Counted from the stretch's first letter, positions 20,357 to 32,789 are shown. The stretch: 64,000 bases of DNA from Immersiella caudata (GCA_030512335.1 JAULSU010000007.1:1-64000), one strand, 5' to 3'. Notes: a model not told the origin generated them from the letters alone. Translations and numbers: made by a program.

Positions 20357-20852
20357 ACAGAAGTGTTATCAACTCACGGCTGCCAGTTCAGTGGTGATTC
20401 AGACGGGAGCAGTTCCCATGGTTGTGGGGTGATGGTGGAATCGATAGCCAGAAAGGTAAACGGGGCACCCCCTTGGGCATAAACCCGATGAGGGGATGAA
20501 ACGGGGTGATGGCACCAAGGCCTTCACTGTACTTGCCTGTGACTTCCGGGCTTGTGGGACTGACGGATAACGGGAGTTGGACAGCCCGATGACGGAACTG
20601 CCGATGCGCCCGAAGGTCACTCAATGGGAGACTTTCGGCGACTTTCAATGTTGCAACGGTACAAACTTGAGACTTTTGGACATGGCAAGTTCATCAGCTT
20701 AGCCTTGTCCAAACAGGTGCAGATCTAGACCGTGGAAACAAGATATAAGACCGGTAGGTCGTCGATTTGGAATCTCTTCTTCGATACTTCAAGGCATCAC
20801 ACCACAACAGCTCATAATCCGCAGACGCCGAGGCCCACAAACTCTTGCCAAC
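20357..20852. promoter_or_regulatory. Divergent promoter region, UstYa / repeat precursor
   Basis: The 496 bp separate the two divergent start codons. On the precursor side, GATATAAG (TATAAG at 20744-20749) lies about 105 bp before the ATG. No clear paired CGG site for a Zn2Cys6 regulator stands out, and no regulator gene is adjacent. Confidence 0.45.
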
Positions 20853-21374
20853 ATGAAGTTCACCATCGTCGCCCTCCTCCTCGCAGTCGCGACCGCCATC
20901 GCCGTCCCCGGAGATGATGACGGCAAGCACCCTCCCATCAAACCCCCTTCACCCCCAAAATTCCCCGCAAGAAGACACTCGGCTAACACCCCCTCAGACC
21001 TCATCTTCCCCTTCGAACAAGACCCGGTCGAACCCCTCCCCTTGAACCAACGCAGCCGCCACTTCACTGAGGACCAGCAATTCTCCTCGCACAACAAGCT
21101 CGGCTATGAGAATGGCTTCAAGAAGCGTTTCAATGAAGACCAACAGTTTTCCTCCCACAGCAAGCTTGGATATAAAGGTGGTATGGAGAAGCGCTTCAAC
21201 GAAGACCAACAATTCTCCTCGCACAACAAGGTCGGCTACGAGAACGCGGACGAGCCCAACAGTCACTTCAAGGAGGATCAGCAGTTCTCCTCTCACAACA
21301 AGGTGGGATACGAGGGAGGTCGCAAGCGGGGTCTGCGTGGCTCGGGTGGTCGTACTGATGTGCCGCCGCAGTGA
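20853..21374 (+). CDS. Secreted repeat precursor with Kex2 sites, candidate RiPP precursor
   Basis: Encodes 173 residues with signal peptide MKFTIVALLLAVATAIAVPG, a Pro-rich leader, then four near-identical 15-residue repeats of the form F-x-EDQQFSSH-x-K-[LV]-GY at residues 71-85, 93-107, 115-129 and 139-153. Dibasic Kex2-type sites separate them (KKR 90-92, KR 113-114, RKR 157-159; also RR 40-41), but none lies between repeats 3 and 4. This architecture of signal peptide, repeated cores and kexin sites is that of fungal dikaritin-like RiPP precursors, and a UstYa gene is adjacent. The Phe and Tyr of each core could be crosslinking sites. CTAACACCCCCTCAG at 20982-20996 looks like an intron 3' end; with a weak GC donor at 20922 an intron could remove part of the leader. 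Product unknown. Confidence 0.75.
   Translation: MKFTIVALLLAVATAIAVPGDDDGKHPPIKPPSPPKFPARRHSANTPSDLIFPFEQDPVEPLPLNQRSRHFTEDQQFSSHNKLGYENGFKKRFNEDQQFSSHSKLGYKGGMEKRFNEDQQFSSHNKVGYENADEPNSHFKEDQQFSSHNKVGYEGGRKRGLRGSGGRTDVPPQ
21063..21311 (+). repeat. Four in-frame 45-bp core-peptide repeats
   Basis: Repeat units at 21063-21107, 21129-21173, 21195-21239 and 21267-21311, with spacing 66, 66 and 72 bp. DNA identity between units is lower than protein identity (for example CAATTCTCC, CAGTTTTCC and CAGTTCTCC for Gln-Phe-Ser), so the peptide appears to be under selection. Confidence 0.85.
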
Positions 21375-21750
21375 GCGGTTACGGATTGGTACTTTGGCCA
21401 TCTGCTAGATACGCACAAGCGGGGAAAGGGTGAGTTGAGGTACTACAGGTACAAGTGAAGAACCGACCCGGGTTTCCCCGGAAGCAAACGATACTCCCAG
21501 TGTCCCGTTATTTTGTGACTACCTAGTGTATGTCCTAAGTAAAGCGTAACTGTATGTGTGAGGAGAGAGACGACAAATTGAACGGCAAAGGAGTCGCACT
21601 CACAGCCCTTGAGTTGAAATTCCTGGAATGCCCGAACTTCCTCCACTGTGAAATCTTGCACACCCAAACAAACGGCGCAAGGAGATATAACACGCTTGGT
21701 TCCCGACTTACCACGATGTACTTTTACCTGTTTCCTTTCCCCGTCGTTCT

Positions 21751-24700
21751 CTAAGGCCCCGAGGAGACTTCACCAGTGACCACCAACCTGAGTTTCTCCT
21801 TTTCACCACTCTCCTCACACATACCCCGGAACACACCGTTTGTGCCAATGTCCCAGAGCTCTTTCGGTGTCCCGTACTCCGCAATTTGACCGTCACTGAG
21901 AACAAGGATCCGGTCAAAGTCCGCAATGGTGCTCAGACGATGAGCAATGACAATCAAGGTGGAGCCGCCGAACTCTTCCCGGATGGATCGCTGGATGAGT
22001 GTGTCAGTGGCCATGTCTACCGCAGAGGTAGCTTCATCAAGAACCATGATCTTAGGTCTAGCCACTATCGCCCGAGCCAGACACAAGAGTTGGCGCTGGC
22101 CCTGTGAAAGATTCTGACCTCCTTCAGAGACCGGCGAAGCGAGGTCCCGAAAGACATTGATGTTCCTCGGGCCAGGGGTCGATGCCCGACTAGGAGGGAT
22201 GCTGGCCTGGGGGACAGACAGGCTGCTTTCGGGGACGTTCAGGTTCGCCGGTTCGGGCGGAGGGGATCCGTTCTGTGCAGCCACTGTGTTTGTTTCGGAG
22301 TCGGAGTCGGAGACAAGATGGACTCTCCGCAGACAATCGTGGAGCTCTTCGTCGGTGTGACTGTCAAAAGGGTCGAGGTTTGACCGAATGGTGCCCGAGA
22401 AGAGGACGGGGTCCTGTGGGATGATGGCCAGCCGAGAGCGGAGGTCTTCGAGCTTGAGCTTTGAGATGTCCAGACCGTCCACGTGAATTGTCCCCGATTG
22501 TGCCTCCAAGAACCGGAAGAGCGCCAATGTGAGCGATGATTTCCCAGCACCGGTACGACCAATCACGCCAATCCGTTCGGCTGCGCGGGTCTCGAACGAG
22601 ATCCCCTTGAGAACTGGCGGCAAGTCCTTCGCGTAACTCACGACCAGGTCATGGACCTCGAGCCGCCCCTGAGTTGGCCACGCCGCTGGCGGTTTCTCGC
22701 CGCCGAGATTTTCTGTCTCGATCTCCGAATATTCCACAACACGCTCAACAGCGTTCATCTCCAACTCAAGGGTTGAGTAGGCCCGTGTGACCATGAGCAC
22801 CAGGTTGGAGAAATCCATGACGAAGTTGAGAATGAAGCCGGCGAGCGCAGCGTCATTTCCAGCTCGAGCCAGGACAAATGCCACAACGCTGACGGCGAAG
22901 ACGGTGCCAGCAACGCTGATGTTCCAACCCATCCACCTGCCAAGGAGAGACAAATTCATGGTCGCCTTGCAGAAGTTGTCAATTTTCTTGCGCATAGCGT
23001 CCACGTAGGGCGCTGATCTTCCGAATGCCCGGATGGTGGTCAGACCCGTCAAAGTGGAGCCGAAAAGATCGAAGATTGGCGAGTTGGCTGTGCTCTCGAT
23101 TCTGCGGACAGGTCTTGCCGTGGCGAGGTAGATCTTTGATACGTAAACGCACCATGCCACGCAGATGACGGCCAACGGAACCACCAAGGGAGACGCAATG
23201 GTCGATGCCACGGTGATCCCCACGGCTTGGAGGAAAACATAGAAGAAATGGACTTGATAGTCGGCGATGGTTTCGTCAATGGAGCTGAAGTCGGTGGTGA
23301 ACCTGTTGAGAATACGGCCCACAGGAACCGTGTCAGTCCACCGGAGGGGCGCCCGCAAAACGGTGAAGAGAAGCTTTTGGAACATGATTCGGCTAGCTTT
23401 GAAGCTTGCGTAATACGTAAAGTAGTACCGAAATATGCCAATGATGATCCCGCTGACGCAGACGCCGGCCCAAGCGGCGAGCCAGAACTTGGTTCCGTGC
23501 CCCGTGGCTGTGAAGTCCACCGCCGGTATTGTCTGAGCTATACGGTGTTGGCCATGATAGGAGAAGTCGTGTAGTTGCCAACGTGTGGTAGATGTCGTGT
23601 TTGACGTTTGTTGGCCTTCACCGGTCCAGAGCTTTACGACGTACGGCCCCGCTGTTGAATGAAGTGTGAGATTCGTGATGCATTCCTCAGGATATCAGGA
23701 TGCACTTACCAAGCTCTGAGGTCTGGTACACAATGTACAGCAGCGACAAGAAGACCCAGTAGCCAGGACCACCCATGGCTCTCAGGTAGACGCCGTAAAT
23801 TCGCCCGCTCACAGACCCCTTCTCGCGGCCCTCGTCCTCGACAAATTTTCGCTTTGGTTCTGCTTTCTTGGCCATCCCAGAACCATTGAGAATCTCGGTA
23901 TTGCCAATGCCGTCAAGCGGTGCTTCCTCGATATCCGCTTCAGGGAGGGGTTGCTCAGAGCTTTTAATCCGCTCCAAGATCAGTGACTCTTCCAGATCCT
24001 CTGTCAAGCCAGCGTTCAGGACCGCTCCGTTGTCCAGCTCGATGATGAATTTGGCATGCTTTTCGACCAGACCAACATGATGGGTTACGAGAATTCGGGT
24101 CCTGTCCTTACACAAATTTCCAACCAAGCAACGCTCGAGGATAACCCGGCCGACATGAGCATCCACTGCGCTGAAGATGTCATCCATGATTAGAATGCCA
24201 GCCCTGGAGTACACAGCTCGGGCGATGGTGACACGCCACTTTTGGCCTCCACTAAGGTTCACTCCGTTGATACCGAGCTCCGTCTCGTCGCCATCCGCAA
24301 GGCTCTCCAAGTCCTTGTTTAAGGCGCATGCTGCAAGGGTTTCATCGTATCGATCCTTGTCCAAGGGCATCCCAAAGAGAATATTGTCTTTAAGTGTAGC
24401 ATTCTCGATCCACGGTATTTGGCCGACGTAGGCGATGGCGTTTGGCAGAATCCAGTTGCTCCGGTTCGCTTTGTGGTCTTGGCGCTCCTCGACAGACGGT
24501 GGGGTCGGAACGTAGATGGATCCCGAAAGAAGGTCAGCTTCGCCGAGGATGGCGGTGAGCAGCAGACTTTTCCCAGCCCCCGTTTTCCCCGAGATGACGG
24601 ATAGCTCGCCACTTGGGAAAGTCAAAGAGACGTTGCGCAGCACGAATCTACTGTCGCCCGCTTCGCCGGGATCCGAGTTGTCGGGCTCCTTGACATCCGG

Positions 24701-26765
24701 GTCCTTCTCGTCGAGGGACCAAGCTATTGAGGCGTCTTCAAAGGCAACATCGGGCCCGTCTTTGCTGATCATTTCCACCTCCGGCCCGTCCAAATATCTC
24801 TCAAGACGCTTCAGAGATACCCAGCAGTTGACGGCAACTCGGAAAAGCGCGGGCATCAGAGATATGGCAGAATCCAATGTGTTGAGAATGCCAAGGCTTG
24901 TGAAGGCAACCGACGCCGTGAGAGAGCCGTTTATGAAAGCGTACGAGCCAAGTGCTGATACCGTCAACAAAATCGGCACCACCATCCAGCAGGCCGAGAA
25001 GGCCATGTCGATCATCCAGTAGGACCACAGCGTTTGAAGCTCCTTGCCCCGGAGCTCAAGGATGCGCTTCTCCCACTGCGATTCCAGAGCCGAGAACTTG
25101 ACTTGACGGATGCCTTGAAGCACTTCCTTCACCAGCTCGAGCTTCTCATCGCGAAGCTTCATCATCTTTTTACTCGTCGTAAAGAACTTCTTGGCCACAA
25201 TGGCATTGATCGGGACGACAATGCTGACAGACAGGATGGCGACGGTGATGGGGATCCACCCTAACAGGTAGACCAAGAACCAAATCGAAATGACGAGCCG
25301 GACGATGCTGGTCGGAATGAGCCATGCCATGAGGTTGAAGTTCGCGACCCTCCTCGCGTCAACGCCCATCAAGTTGATCACTGCTTGGCGGGATTGTTGA
25401 TCGGTCTCGTGTTTCTTGTCGGCGGTGCCGCCATCATCGCCAGGTTTGGCAGGTTCGCCGCCGTCAGCATCTGCAGGATTGCTGTTCGTCGAGTCCTCAT
25501 TTTGATCTGGCTTCGCTGAATCGTCCTTGCCATCACTGTCGTTGTCTTCTGCCTCTTTATCTTTCGCAATGGCGGCCTTGACATTCTTGCGTCTCATGGC
25601 CTTTTCGAAGATCAAAGTGCCGAGCTGGCTCCTGATGGGAATCTGCAACTCGGTCACCATAGTCCAGAAGAGGAATGATTCTAGGAGCTGGCCAAAACGT
25701 TAGAACTCAAGCTAGCCAACTTAAAGGATCGGATTGTGACGAAAACTTACCGCGCCAATGATCTTGACAATTCCCATCCAGATCAGAAGAAGCCACACCC
25801 GCGAACTTGAGGACTCCCCGTATTTCGTAGATTCGATAGTTTCCAGCAATCGCAGAGTTATCAGCCAGGGCAAGTAGCCAAAAATGGCATAGAGGACCGC
25901 CAGACTCCATTGCTTAGCGAGAGCGGGGGCGAATTGACGCATGAAGGGAACGAAGAGCCCGCGCTTGTTGTTTCTGGCGTTCCACCTGGCAGATGCATCG
26001 GCGGAGCGGAGCTGGCTCCCCAGGGCGGGCAAGTCGTCCATGTCGACGTCCCCCTTTGTGATAGCCACTGACATGAGCTGCGACGACCAGCGGAAGGTCA
26101 ACCGGTCGAAGGCGCTGACGGTGCCTCCCCGGTCGACCTGGGCGCCCTCGTGGAACACATCAGGACGGCGAGGGATGAGCAGGCTGGCGATGGCGAGACC
26201 AAATGCGATCGCGCAGGAGCTGAGATGCAGAGCCACGACTGTCTCTGAGGGCTCGCGGGAAGCTGCATTCATCAATTGGTAGAGCAATCCGCTGCCGATG
26301 GCCACACTTGCCGCGGCAAGAGCGACGCCCTGGTTGTATGCACGGACTGAGTCTCGGCTGGCCACGATGGCTATCGCTTGGAGAAAGAGAAGAGACTGTG
26401 ACTTGTTAGAATTGATTCCCATGGATGTCAGAAATCGATCCAAGACGAACCCAAGCCGCCGTGGCCAGCCAACTGCCCAGAGAAAATTTGTTCTTGCCCG
26501 CCTCAGCAATCACGGCAAGAGCGATCTGGCAACCCAACCCTGCCCCCGCCCACAAAAGCACAAATGCGCGCCGCCATGTTGTCGAAAAGGCGGCCACCGA
26601 TTCCGGCGTAGCGTCCCCGTCCTCGTCGCGATAAATCGCATCCTTTTCTTTGGCTCCTCGGCTGCGTGTGGCAAGCGCGACGACAGCGGGGAGGGTTGTC
26701 AAGCCGCTGACCGCGAGTCCGGCCGCGAGCACGACGAGGTCCAGCGTCTTCTGTTCCATCCCCAT
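21751..26765 (-). CDS. ABC transporter, ABCC (multidrug-resistance) type
   Basis: A full-size exporter of about 1612 residues in order TMD0-TMD1-NBD1-TMD2-NBD2. Exons: 26765-26451, 26395-25751, 25687-23710, 23651-21751. The first intron uses a GTTCGT donor, the weakest call; the others are GTAAGT-type. NBD1 has Walker A SGKTGAGKS, signature LSGGQKWRV and Walker B ILIMDDIFSAVD. NBD2 has GRTGAGKSS, NLSQGQRQ and MVLDEATSAVD. The degenerate first and canonical second site is usual for ABCC. A Glu/Asp/Ser-rich insert is encoded near 25400-25560. Its 3' end faces that of the repeat precursor, 377 bp away, so export of, or self-protection from, that peptide is a reasonable guess, not a demonstrated role. 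Confidence 0.9.
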
Positions 26766-27603
26766 TGCTTGGTTGTGGGACGATGCCCCTCAACTGCGTG
26801 AGCCCGCGGGAGCAGCTGGGGCGCTATCATTTATCACAAAGTTCAAGCCAGGCTCCCACTTCGGCACCTCCACTGCTGCAAGGCGATCAAACTCTTGATG
26901 ATGCAACTCAAGTCCGAATTGCCTGTCTGACTGCCCTATGCAACCGTGTGGCTCAGCAACTTCGCGGGGTGAGTCAACTGTCGCACAATGTCTTTTTGAG
27001 TGCAGGGGGTTACGTGCATCGCTCTTGCGGATTGGACAATGGTCAAAAATGGGGTGAAAACCCGCATCGTCTCGCCAGCATCATTCTGCCGGGCACCCCT
27101 CGCGGGAATCCTCCGTCACTCAGCTGATAACGGCTAAATCCCACCTTCCGCCTGTGGTCTCGGTTCGCCATCCCTCGGATAAGGTGGAGATCGAGCCAGG
27201 CGGGCCAAAGAATGGGCAGCGTGCCGTCAACGAGCTTTGACGACGATCATTGATCCGTGCGATTTACCCTTACGCCAGGCACGACACTTTCGCCCTACAA
27301 GGCCGGACACAAAGAAGCCAGGCAATCACAAAAAATCATTGAGTGCCGTAACGACAACAATTTGTTGCCTGACTCATTCTAAGGTAGCATTGTTTCCGGG
27401 CGACTGACGCGCGCCAGATCTCGCGTGATGCCGCCGCTGTTGCAGCACCCCGCCCGGCACCCAATGCGTCGCCCCGACACTGTGGGGAATGCCGCTGAAC
27501 CCGCCGCGCCGAGAACTGGCCTTGGCACGTGAGAGCGCCAAGCTCTGGGCAGCAGGGAATGCGGCTGCTTGCCCAAGCAAACACCACCGCGCCAACGACC
27601 AAC
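26766..27603. other. Intergenic between divergent transporter and HET genes
   Basis: About 840 bp. No supported gene. It must contain both promoters. An in-frame ATG at 27529 could extend the HET protein by 25 residues. Confidence 0.4.
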
Positions 27604-30088
27604 ATGGACGACCGGTCCCAGGACGAGTGGAAATTCAGCCTCAAACCTGAGGATGCGGTTGTGCCGAGATATTCGGCCGACGTTCTCGACACAAACCAAC
27701 AGCGCGCCGTCAAAGCTCATACGAGGAGCCTGCGGCGGGCGAGGGAACAGCAGTTTCGTCACTTTTGGCTCCCTCATCGTCGCCCCATCAATAGTGCTGC
27801 CCCTCTCTCTCTGTCTGACTCCGAGGATGATACCCCCCGTCGAGAAAGGTTGCTATGTCGAAGGCCAGAAGAGGCTTCCACGTCACACGAAGTGGTCGGA
27901 GATGACAGCGACAATGCGTCTCTGATTGCACAGCATCAGATGCTCGAACACACGAATCCCAGTATCTCGCCTCACACATGCAGCGCCTGCTGCAAAATAT
28001 CCGTTGACGTGAGACGACAGCGTGCATACCAGTTTCTTCCAGCCGATGAGCAGCGTCCCAAAGGTTGGCATGTCCAAGCTTCTCCCACTGGATTCTCTTA
28101 CCGAGAGGCAGTCGCTGCCGCCAACGATGGATGCGAGTTCTTCTCGTTTGTCACCCGGGTCTTACAGGTCAGGGGCGGGCGCCCAGATGCCGGAACCAGT
28201 GACTCGCTGGAGGTCACCGTGACAGGAGCAGTGCAGGGGGTCATGAGCCTGGGCTTCTCGCTCCAACGGCGTGAAGGGAAGAAGACAACGCAGAGACACA
28301 GTTCAACACAGAGTTTGACCCTGTACACGGTTCCGGGTATGATAGCCTCGCAAATCTTTTCCTATCCATGGCCCCAGCATTCTCTCTGACATCGACAGGT
28401 ACGAAGCCACTACATGACCTATTGGGCGGTTATCTGCCCCCAAACCTTATACCAAACTCAGAGCTGAGTTTTACACGAGCGCGCATCTGGCTTCAGGCGT
28501 GCGACAAGAATCACGCAGAGTGCAGGAAGCATGCGGTCAAGAGTCCGTATATGCCAAAGAGGGTCCTTGAGGTCCACGGCGCACCCTTAACACTTCGAGC
28601 CCGCCTTGTCAACAACGCTCCGCCGGCGTCTTATGCCGCCCTGAGCTACTGCTGGGGAGGTGACCAGATGGCCAAGTCGATCAAGTCGCGGGTGCATAAG
28701 TACAAAAAAGATATCCCCCTCGACAAGCTACCTCGGACCATCTACGACGCACTTGTGGTAACCCGAGGCATTGGTCTTTGTTACCTCTGGGTCGACGCAA
28801 TGTGCATCATACAAGATGACGGCGATGATATGGCCGAGCAAATGGGTCAAATGTTCGCCGTCTACCGCGGGGCATATGTCACCATATCAGCCGCCACCGC
28901 TGCGACTAGCAACGAGGTACGTTTCCACCCCCCTCCCCCACCATCCCGACTCTCGTTGACTGACCTCTTCCAGGGCTTCCTCCACCCCCGAACCTCCTTC
29001 AAACCCTTAATCCTCTCCGCCTGCCTCTCCAGCAACACCTTCGGCCCCGTCCTCGCCTCCCCAGGACCCCGAACCTCGCTCCGCCGCTCCACCGTCCCTG
29101 AATACCCCCTCTTCACCCGCAGCTGGACCTACCAAGAACACCAACTCTCGACCCGCCTCCTCATCTATACCCCCCTCGGCCTCATCTCCTGGTGCCCCCT
29201 CTCCACCCACCGCGACGGCGGAAACGAACATCCCAACTGGCAGTCACAAAACGAATTCGCAACCTCCCCACCCCTCATCCTGGTCCGACCGAGTTGAGAA
29301 CTACACCTCCCGCAACCTCACCGTGGAAAGCGACAAACTCCCCGCCATCGCTGCCGTGGCGGAGCAGTACTCCACGCTAGCTCCCGTGACGGAGTACCAC
29401 GCCGGGATGTGGGAGGAGGACCTGTTACTGCAATGCCTGTGGAGAACATGGGATGCCGAAAAGGCGAGATACCCTGCGGAATACAGGGCTCCTAGCTGGA
29501 GTTGGGCGTCAGTGGAGGGGCCAATCGAGCCTTGGGTTGGGCTGGCTGAGGGTTTCGAGATGGATATAAGGTGTGAGGTGGTGGAGGTGCAGACGACGTT
29601 GAAAGACAAAAGGATGAGGTATGGGGTGTCACGGGGGGTTTCATAAGAGTCAGAGGGAGGATAAGGAGGGTGATTTGGTGTAATTATGATGAATATGACC
29701 GGAACGGAAGGTCTCAAGTGTTGAATTGGAGGTGCGGGAGGGATCCGGAGGCGAGAGATGAGGAGGTAGCGTTGTTGATGGCGGGGGGAGGACGGGATCC
29801 AAGGTTGACTCTCGGGATTGATTTGAGGGGGGGTTGGCCTGAAAATGAAGAGGTTGTGCTTTGGAGTTTAGAGGTTTATTCTAGTAGTAAGACGGCTGAT
29901 GAGGAGGTTCGGGTGAGGGAGAGGGGGTTCTGTTGCAGGGTGTAGCTGATGTAGCTGATGAAAGGGCCCATGGGGTGGATGTGTTTCGTCGGGTGGGGAG
30001 AATCTCGGTGGAAAGGCAAAAGTATATGCGGGAGCCGGACTGGTTTAATGGCCGCGAGTCCCAGTGGCGGGTGTTTACGATTCTATGA
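27604..30088 (+). CDS. HET-domain protein, reading frame disrupted
   Basis: HET proteins mediate heterokaryon incompatibility and cell death. Exons 27604-28336, 28399-28916 and from 28974 are joined by clean GT-AG introns. The N-terminal part has the CSACC...AAANDGCEFF region. The HET core follows: YAALSYCWGG, LPRTIYDALVVTRGIGLCYLWVDAMCIIQDD, then PLFTRSWTYQEHQLSTR. After 29190 the frame is interrupted three times: a shift near 29190-29280 (perhaps a 52-nt intron 29192-29243), one in a G run near 29630, and one in a G run near 29925. Each time the family sequence resumes in another frame, to a stop at 30088 after ERAHGVDVFRRVGR and WRVFTIL. With the optional intron, the longest intact product ends at 29646 (623 residues). 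Homopolymer assembly errors or early decay fit equally. Convergent with the Clr5 gene. Confidence 0.75.
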
Positions 30089-30233
30089 GCTAAATTAAGG
30101 GATGAAACTTGAAGAACAGACCTTGGCACGCAGTCGCTCCTAGTTCCCACGGTGTTCACGTCACTTATCAGGGCACCACTACTGACGCAAGCTACCGCCA
30201 CTAGTGCTACAAAGGGTTTGTCTTGAGTGCTAG

Positions 30234-32789
30234 CTATGGCAAACGGCTATGCATATCCGGGCTCCCGCTTGATATGCTCAGCGCCTTCAGCGACGCGGTA
30301 ATACTCATAGCCATCGAGTCCGGTGTGCCTGTTGTTCTCAGTGACCGGGCTGACGGAACACGGGGGGAGAGTGATGGAATAGGTGGAGAGAGCGATAAAA
30401 ACGGCGGAGAGACTGATGGCACGGGGGGAGAGCCTCGCGCAAATCTGATCAAGCGCTGGGCTGCACTTTCGCCGGTCCTCTTGAAATCGGACCAGTCAGG
30501 GGAGCTCAATGAGCTCGCTAGTGTGGGTGAGGGGTGCTGGTTCTCGCCTGAGGAAACAAATACGGAGCTGTAGAGTTGGAGCGTAGAACGCCGCAGGTCC
30601 GCAGAGGGGATGTCGATGTTGCCAAATGTGACTCTGAGAGTCTCCTCCATCAGCTTGGTAGCCTTATGTCGTCGTAATCTCGTCTTGTGGTATAGGTCTA
30701 GTGAGGAGGCGATGGTGTTTTGGGAAACATACTCCCGAAGGAACATTCTCCCCAGCTCCATGTCCGATGCTCCTAGCAAGTCCATAGCGCTTCCTTGAAG
30801 AGAAACCTTCCATTCGTCGTAACCATTGATCATCGGGCTGTCGCAAAAGCCCATACAATCAGCACATATCATGCGGGCAACCACCATGAGCATTTCTGTT
30901 GGTGTTATTCCGGTTGTGTTCTGGCTGTCAAGAACCCAAACCGGCGCATTGTCGCTGTGTAGATTGGGGTGCCATTGCTGCCAAAGCATGATGAACAATG
31001 TCTCGCTCTCATTCCATAGCATTTGACTGTCATCAAACATGATTCTCTCATGCGGGCCCCGCGGTCTGTCTTGTGCCGGTAGGAGGCGCAACCTCAAGAT
31101 CTTCTCGTTGCACCACGTCAGACACGATCTGATGCATGGGTTGACGAGGCTCTTGTTTCCCTGGATCTGAAACGGCCCGGGCACGTGAGATAATACGTAA
31201 TCCTCCAGTGAGGCCATGCGCTCAGGCTCGAGGCCGAAAAGGCGGGAAGGTGAGCGTGTGAGAGAACCAAGTTCAGCCGCCCGCCAGCGTAAGACGCTCA
31301 AGTAGAGGGCAAGATCCAGTGCTCCGTCACTACCATGCCCGAATAGATTATCGGCGGGGACGTGGGGCCGGGCCTCGATGACGTGTCGCCTTGCTCCGTC
31401 GGGGTCCCCGCTCCGATGGCATACTAAAACCAGTACCATATGCAACAGAAAGGCAAGAATGGTCGAGGGACTACCCCGCCCAGGTTGGCCGTGTTCAGCT
31501 TTGTGAAGCTCAAGCTCAAGGATGTTCCGGACGACACCGGCGTGCTCGGAACTGCTTACTGTGGACGCACACTGCAAAAGGATATACCTCAAGCGAAAAC
31601 CACATGACTTCTTGTTCTTGATCTCCAAGCTTCGCCGTTTGAGAGCCGTGATATACAGCTCAAAGGCTTCGTGGTTGCAATTTAACGCGGCGAAGAAATC
31701 CGCCGCCAGTGATACGTCAGCCACCTCCGTACCGGAGAATGTGTCGACGGGTCGGGCCCTGTCGATTATCCGAGGTATGGCTTCGTATCTTTTCACCAGC
31801 AGCGAACGGATGGACTCAAGCAGTTGCTCTTTTTCCGCGGTCGATACACTGTTGCCTGGATGGGCGGAGGAGCCAGCGGGCGAGGCAGCTTCCGCCGGTG
31901 GGACAGTAGAGACCGTTGTGGCGCTTGATGACGATGCTGATGTCGTTGATGTCGGGCTCTTGTCGGTGTTATCTGACGGATCGGAGCAATCCACGATCGT
32001 ATCAATAGATTCGAACCTGATGTTGGCGGTTTGTAGTGGGGGCTCTTTGATCCCTTCACCCGCTGCTTCTTCGTCTAATACCGAGCGCTCGGCAGCACAG
32101 CCGGCAGGGCTCTGACGGTCCGGTGGCAGTTCTAAGTTCTCAAAGGTCTCGTGGTCATGTCCTTGACGTGCGGTTGCTGCCTCATGGTGAGCTGTGACAT
32201 CATACCCAAACCCCGCTGTAGCTGCAGTTGAGAAGCTTCGACCCTGCTCTCGCTCATGCTTTTTCTTTGGGGGTTCGGGTAGCGATGGCCCGGCGCTGCT
32301 GGTCGAATTGCGGTCATTTGCTACATTCCTTCGGCGCTTGGTAGTGTGTCCCGGACCAAGTTCCAAGGGACTCGCGCTCCCAGGCGACGTCGACCATACT
32401 GCAGTTGGAATGTTCCCTGCACCCTGTTTCTTGATACCCCATTTCTTGAATTGGTAGATGTACTGACGCGGGCTGTAAACGGGATCGCCCCATCAATCAG
32501 CCAAGAGTTCAAATCTGGGGTTCGCTACCTGCCTCTAATGCAGGGAGGAAGGTACTGACCTTGCTTGGAAATTGTGCCTGAGTTGCATCTGAACTGCGAC
32601 TTCCCCAACATTGGACTCCAGGTAAATTTTGGTGGCCTCGGCTTTATGTTTCTCCCAAACTTCGGGCGGAATTCGCTCCGTCCGTGGGGCCACTGGGGCG
32701 TTGACAAATTGAAAGCTCCGGCCGGGTGCCGCCATGGCGTCGAGTTGGTGCTTTGCCAACTCGAGAGGGTTAAAACTTGTTGCTTCCAC
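30234..32789 (-). CDS. Clr5-domain protein
   Basis: Exons 32789-32560 and 32472-30234 give 822 residues. The 87-nt intron splits the Clr5 domain and splicing restores it: RIPPEVWEKHKAEATKIYL, then HNFQASPRQYIYQFKKWGIKK, at about residues 39-97. Clr5 is a fungal N-terminal domain related to a fission-yeast silencing factor and is common in nuclear proteins of filamentous fungi. The remainder has a Ser/Thr-rich linker, a helical middle with TPR-like or transcription-factor-like character, and a C-terminal run of Pro/Ser repeats (SPPFLSLSPPIPSLSP). No catalytic motif was recognised. The exact role is unknown. Confidence 0.8.

Noticed and set aside
21063..21311. Repeat array as a mating pheromone precursor
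   Set aside because: Fungal alpha-factor-type repeats are short, Trp/Cys/Pro-containing and bounded by regular Kex2/STE13 sites; these 15-residue cores lack that pattern and sit beside a UstYa gene.
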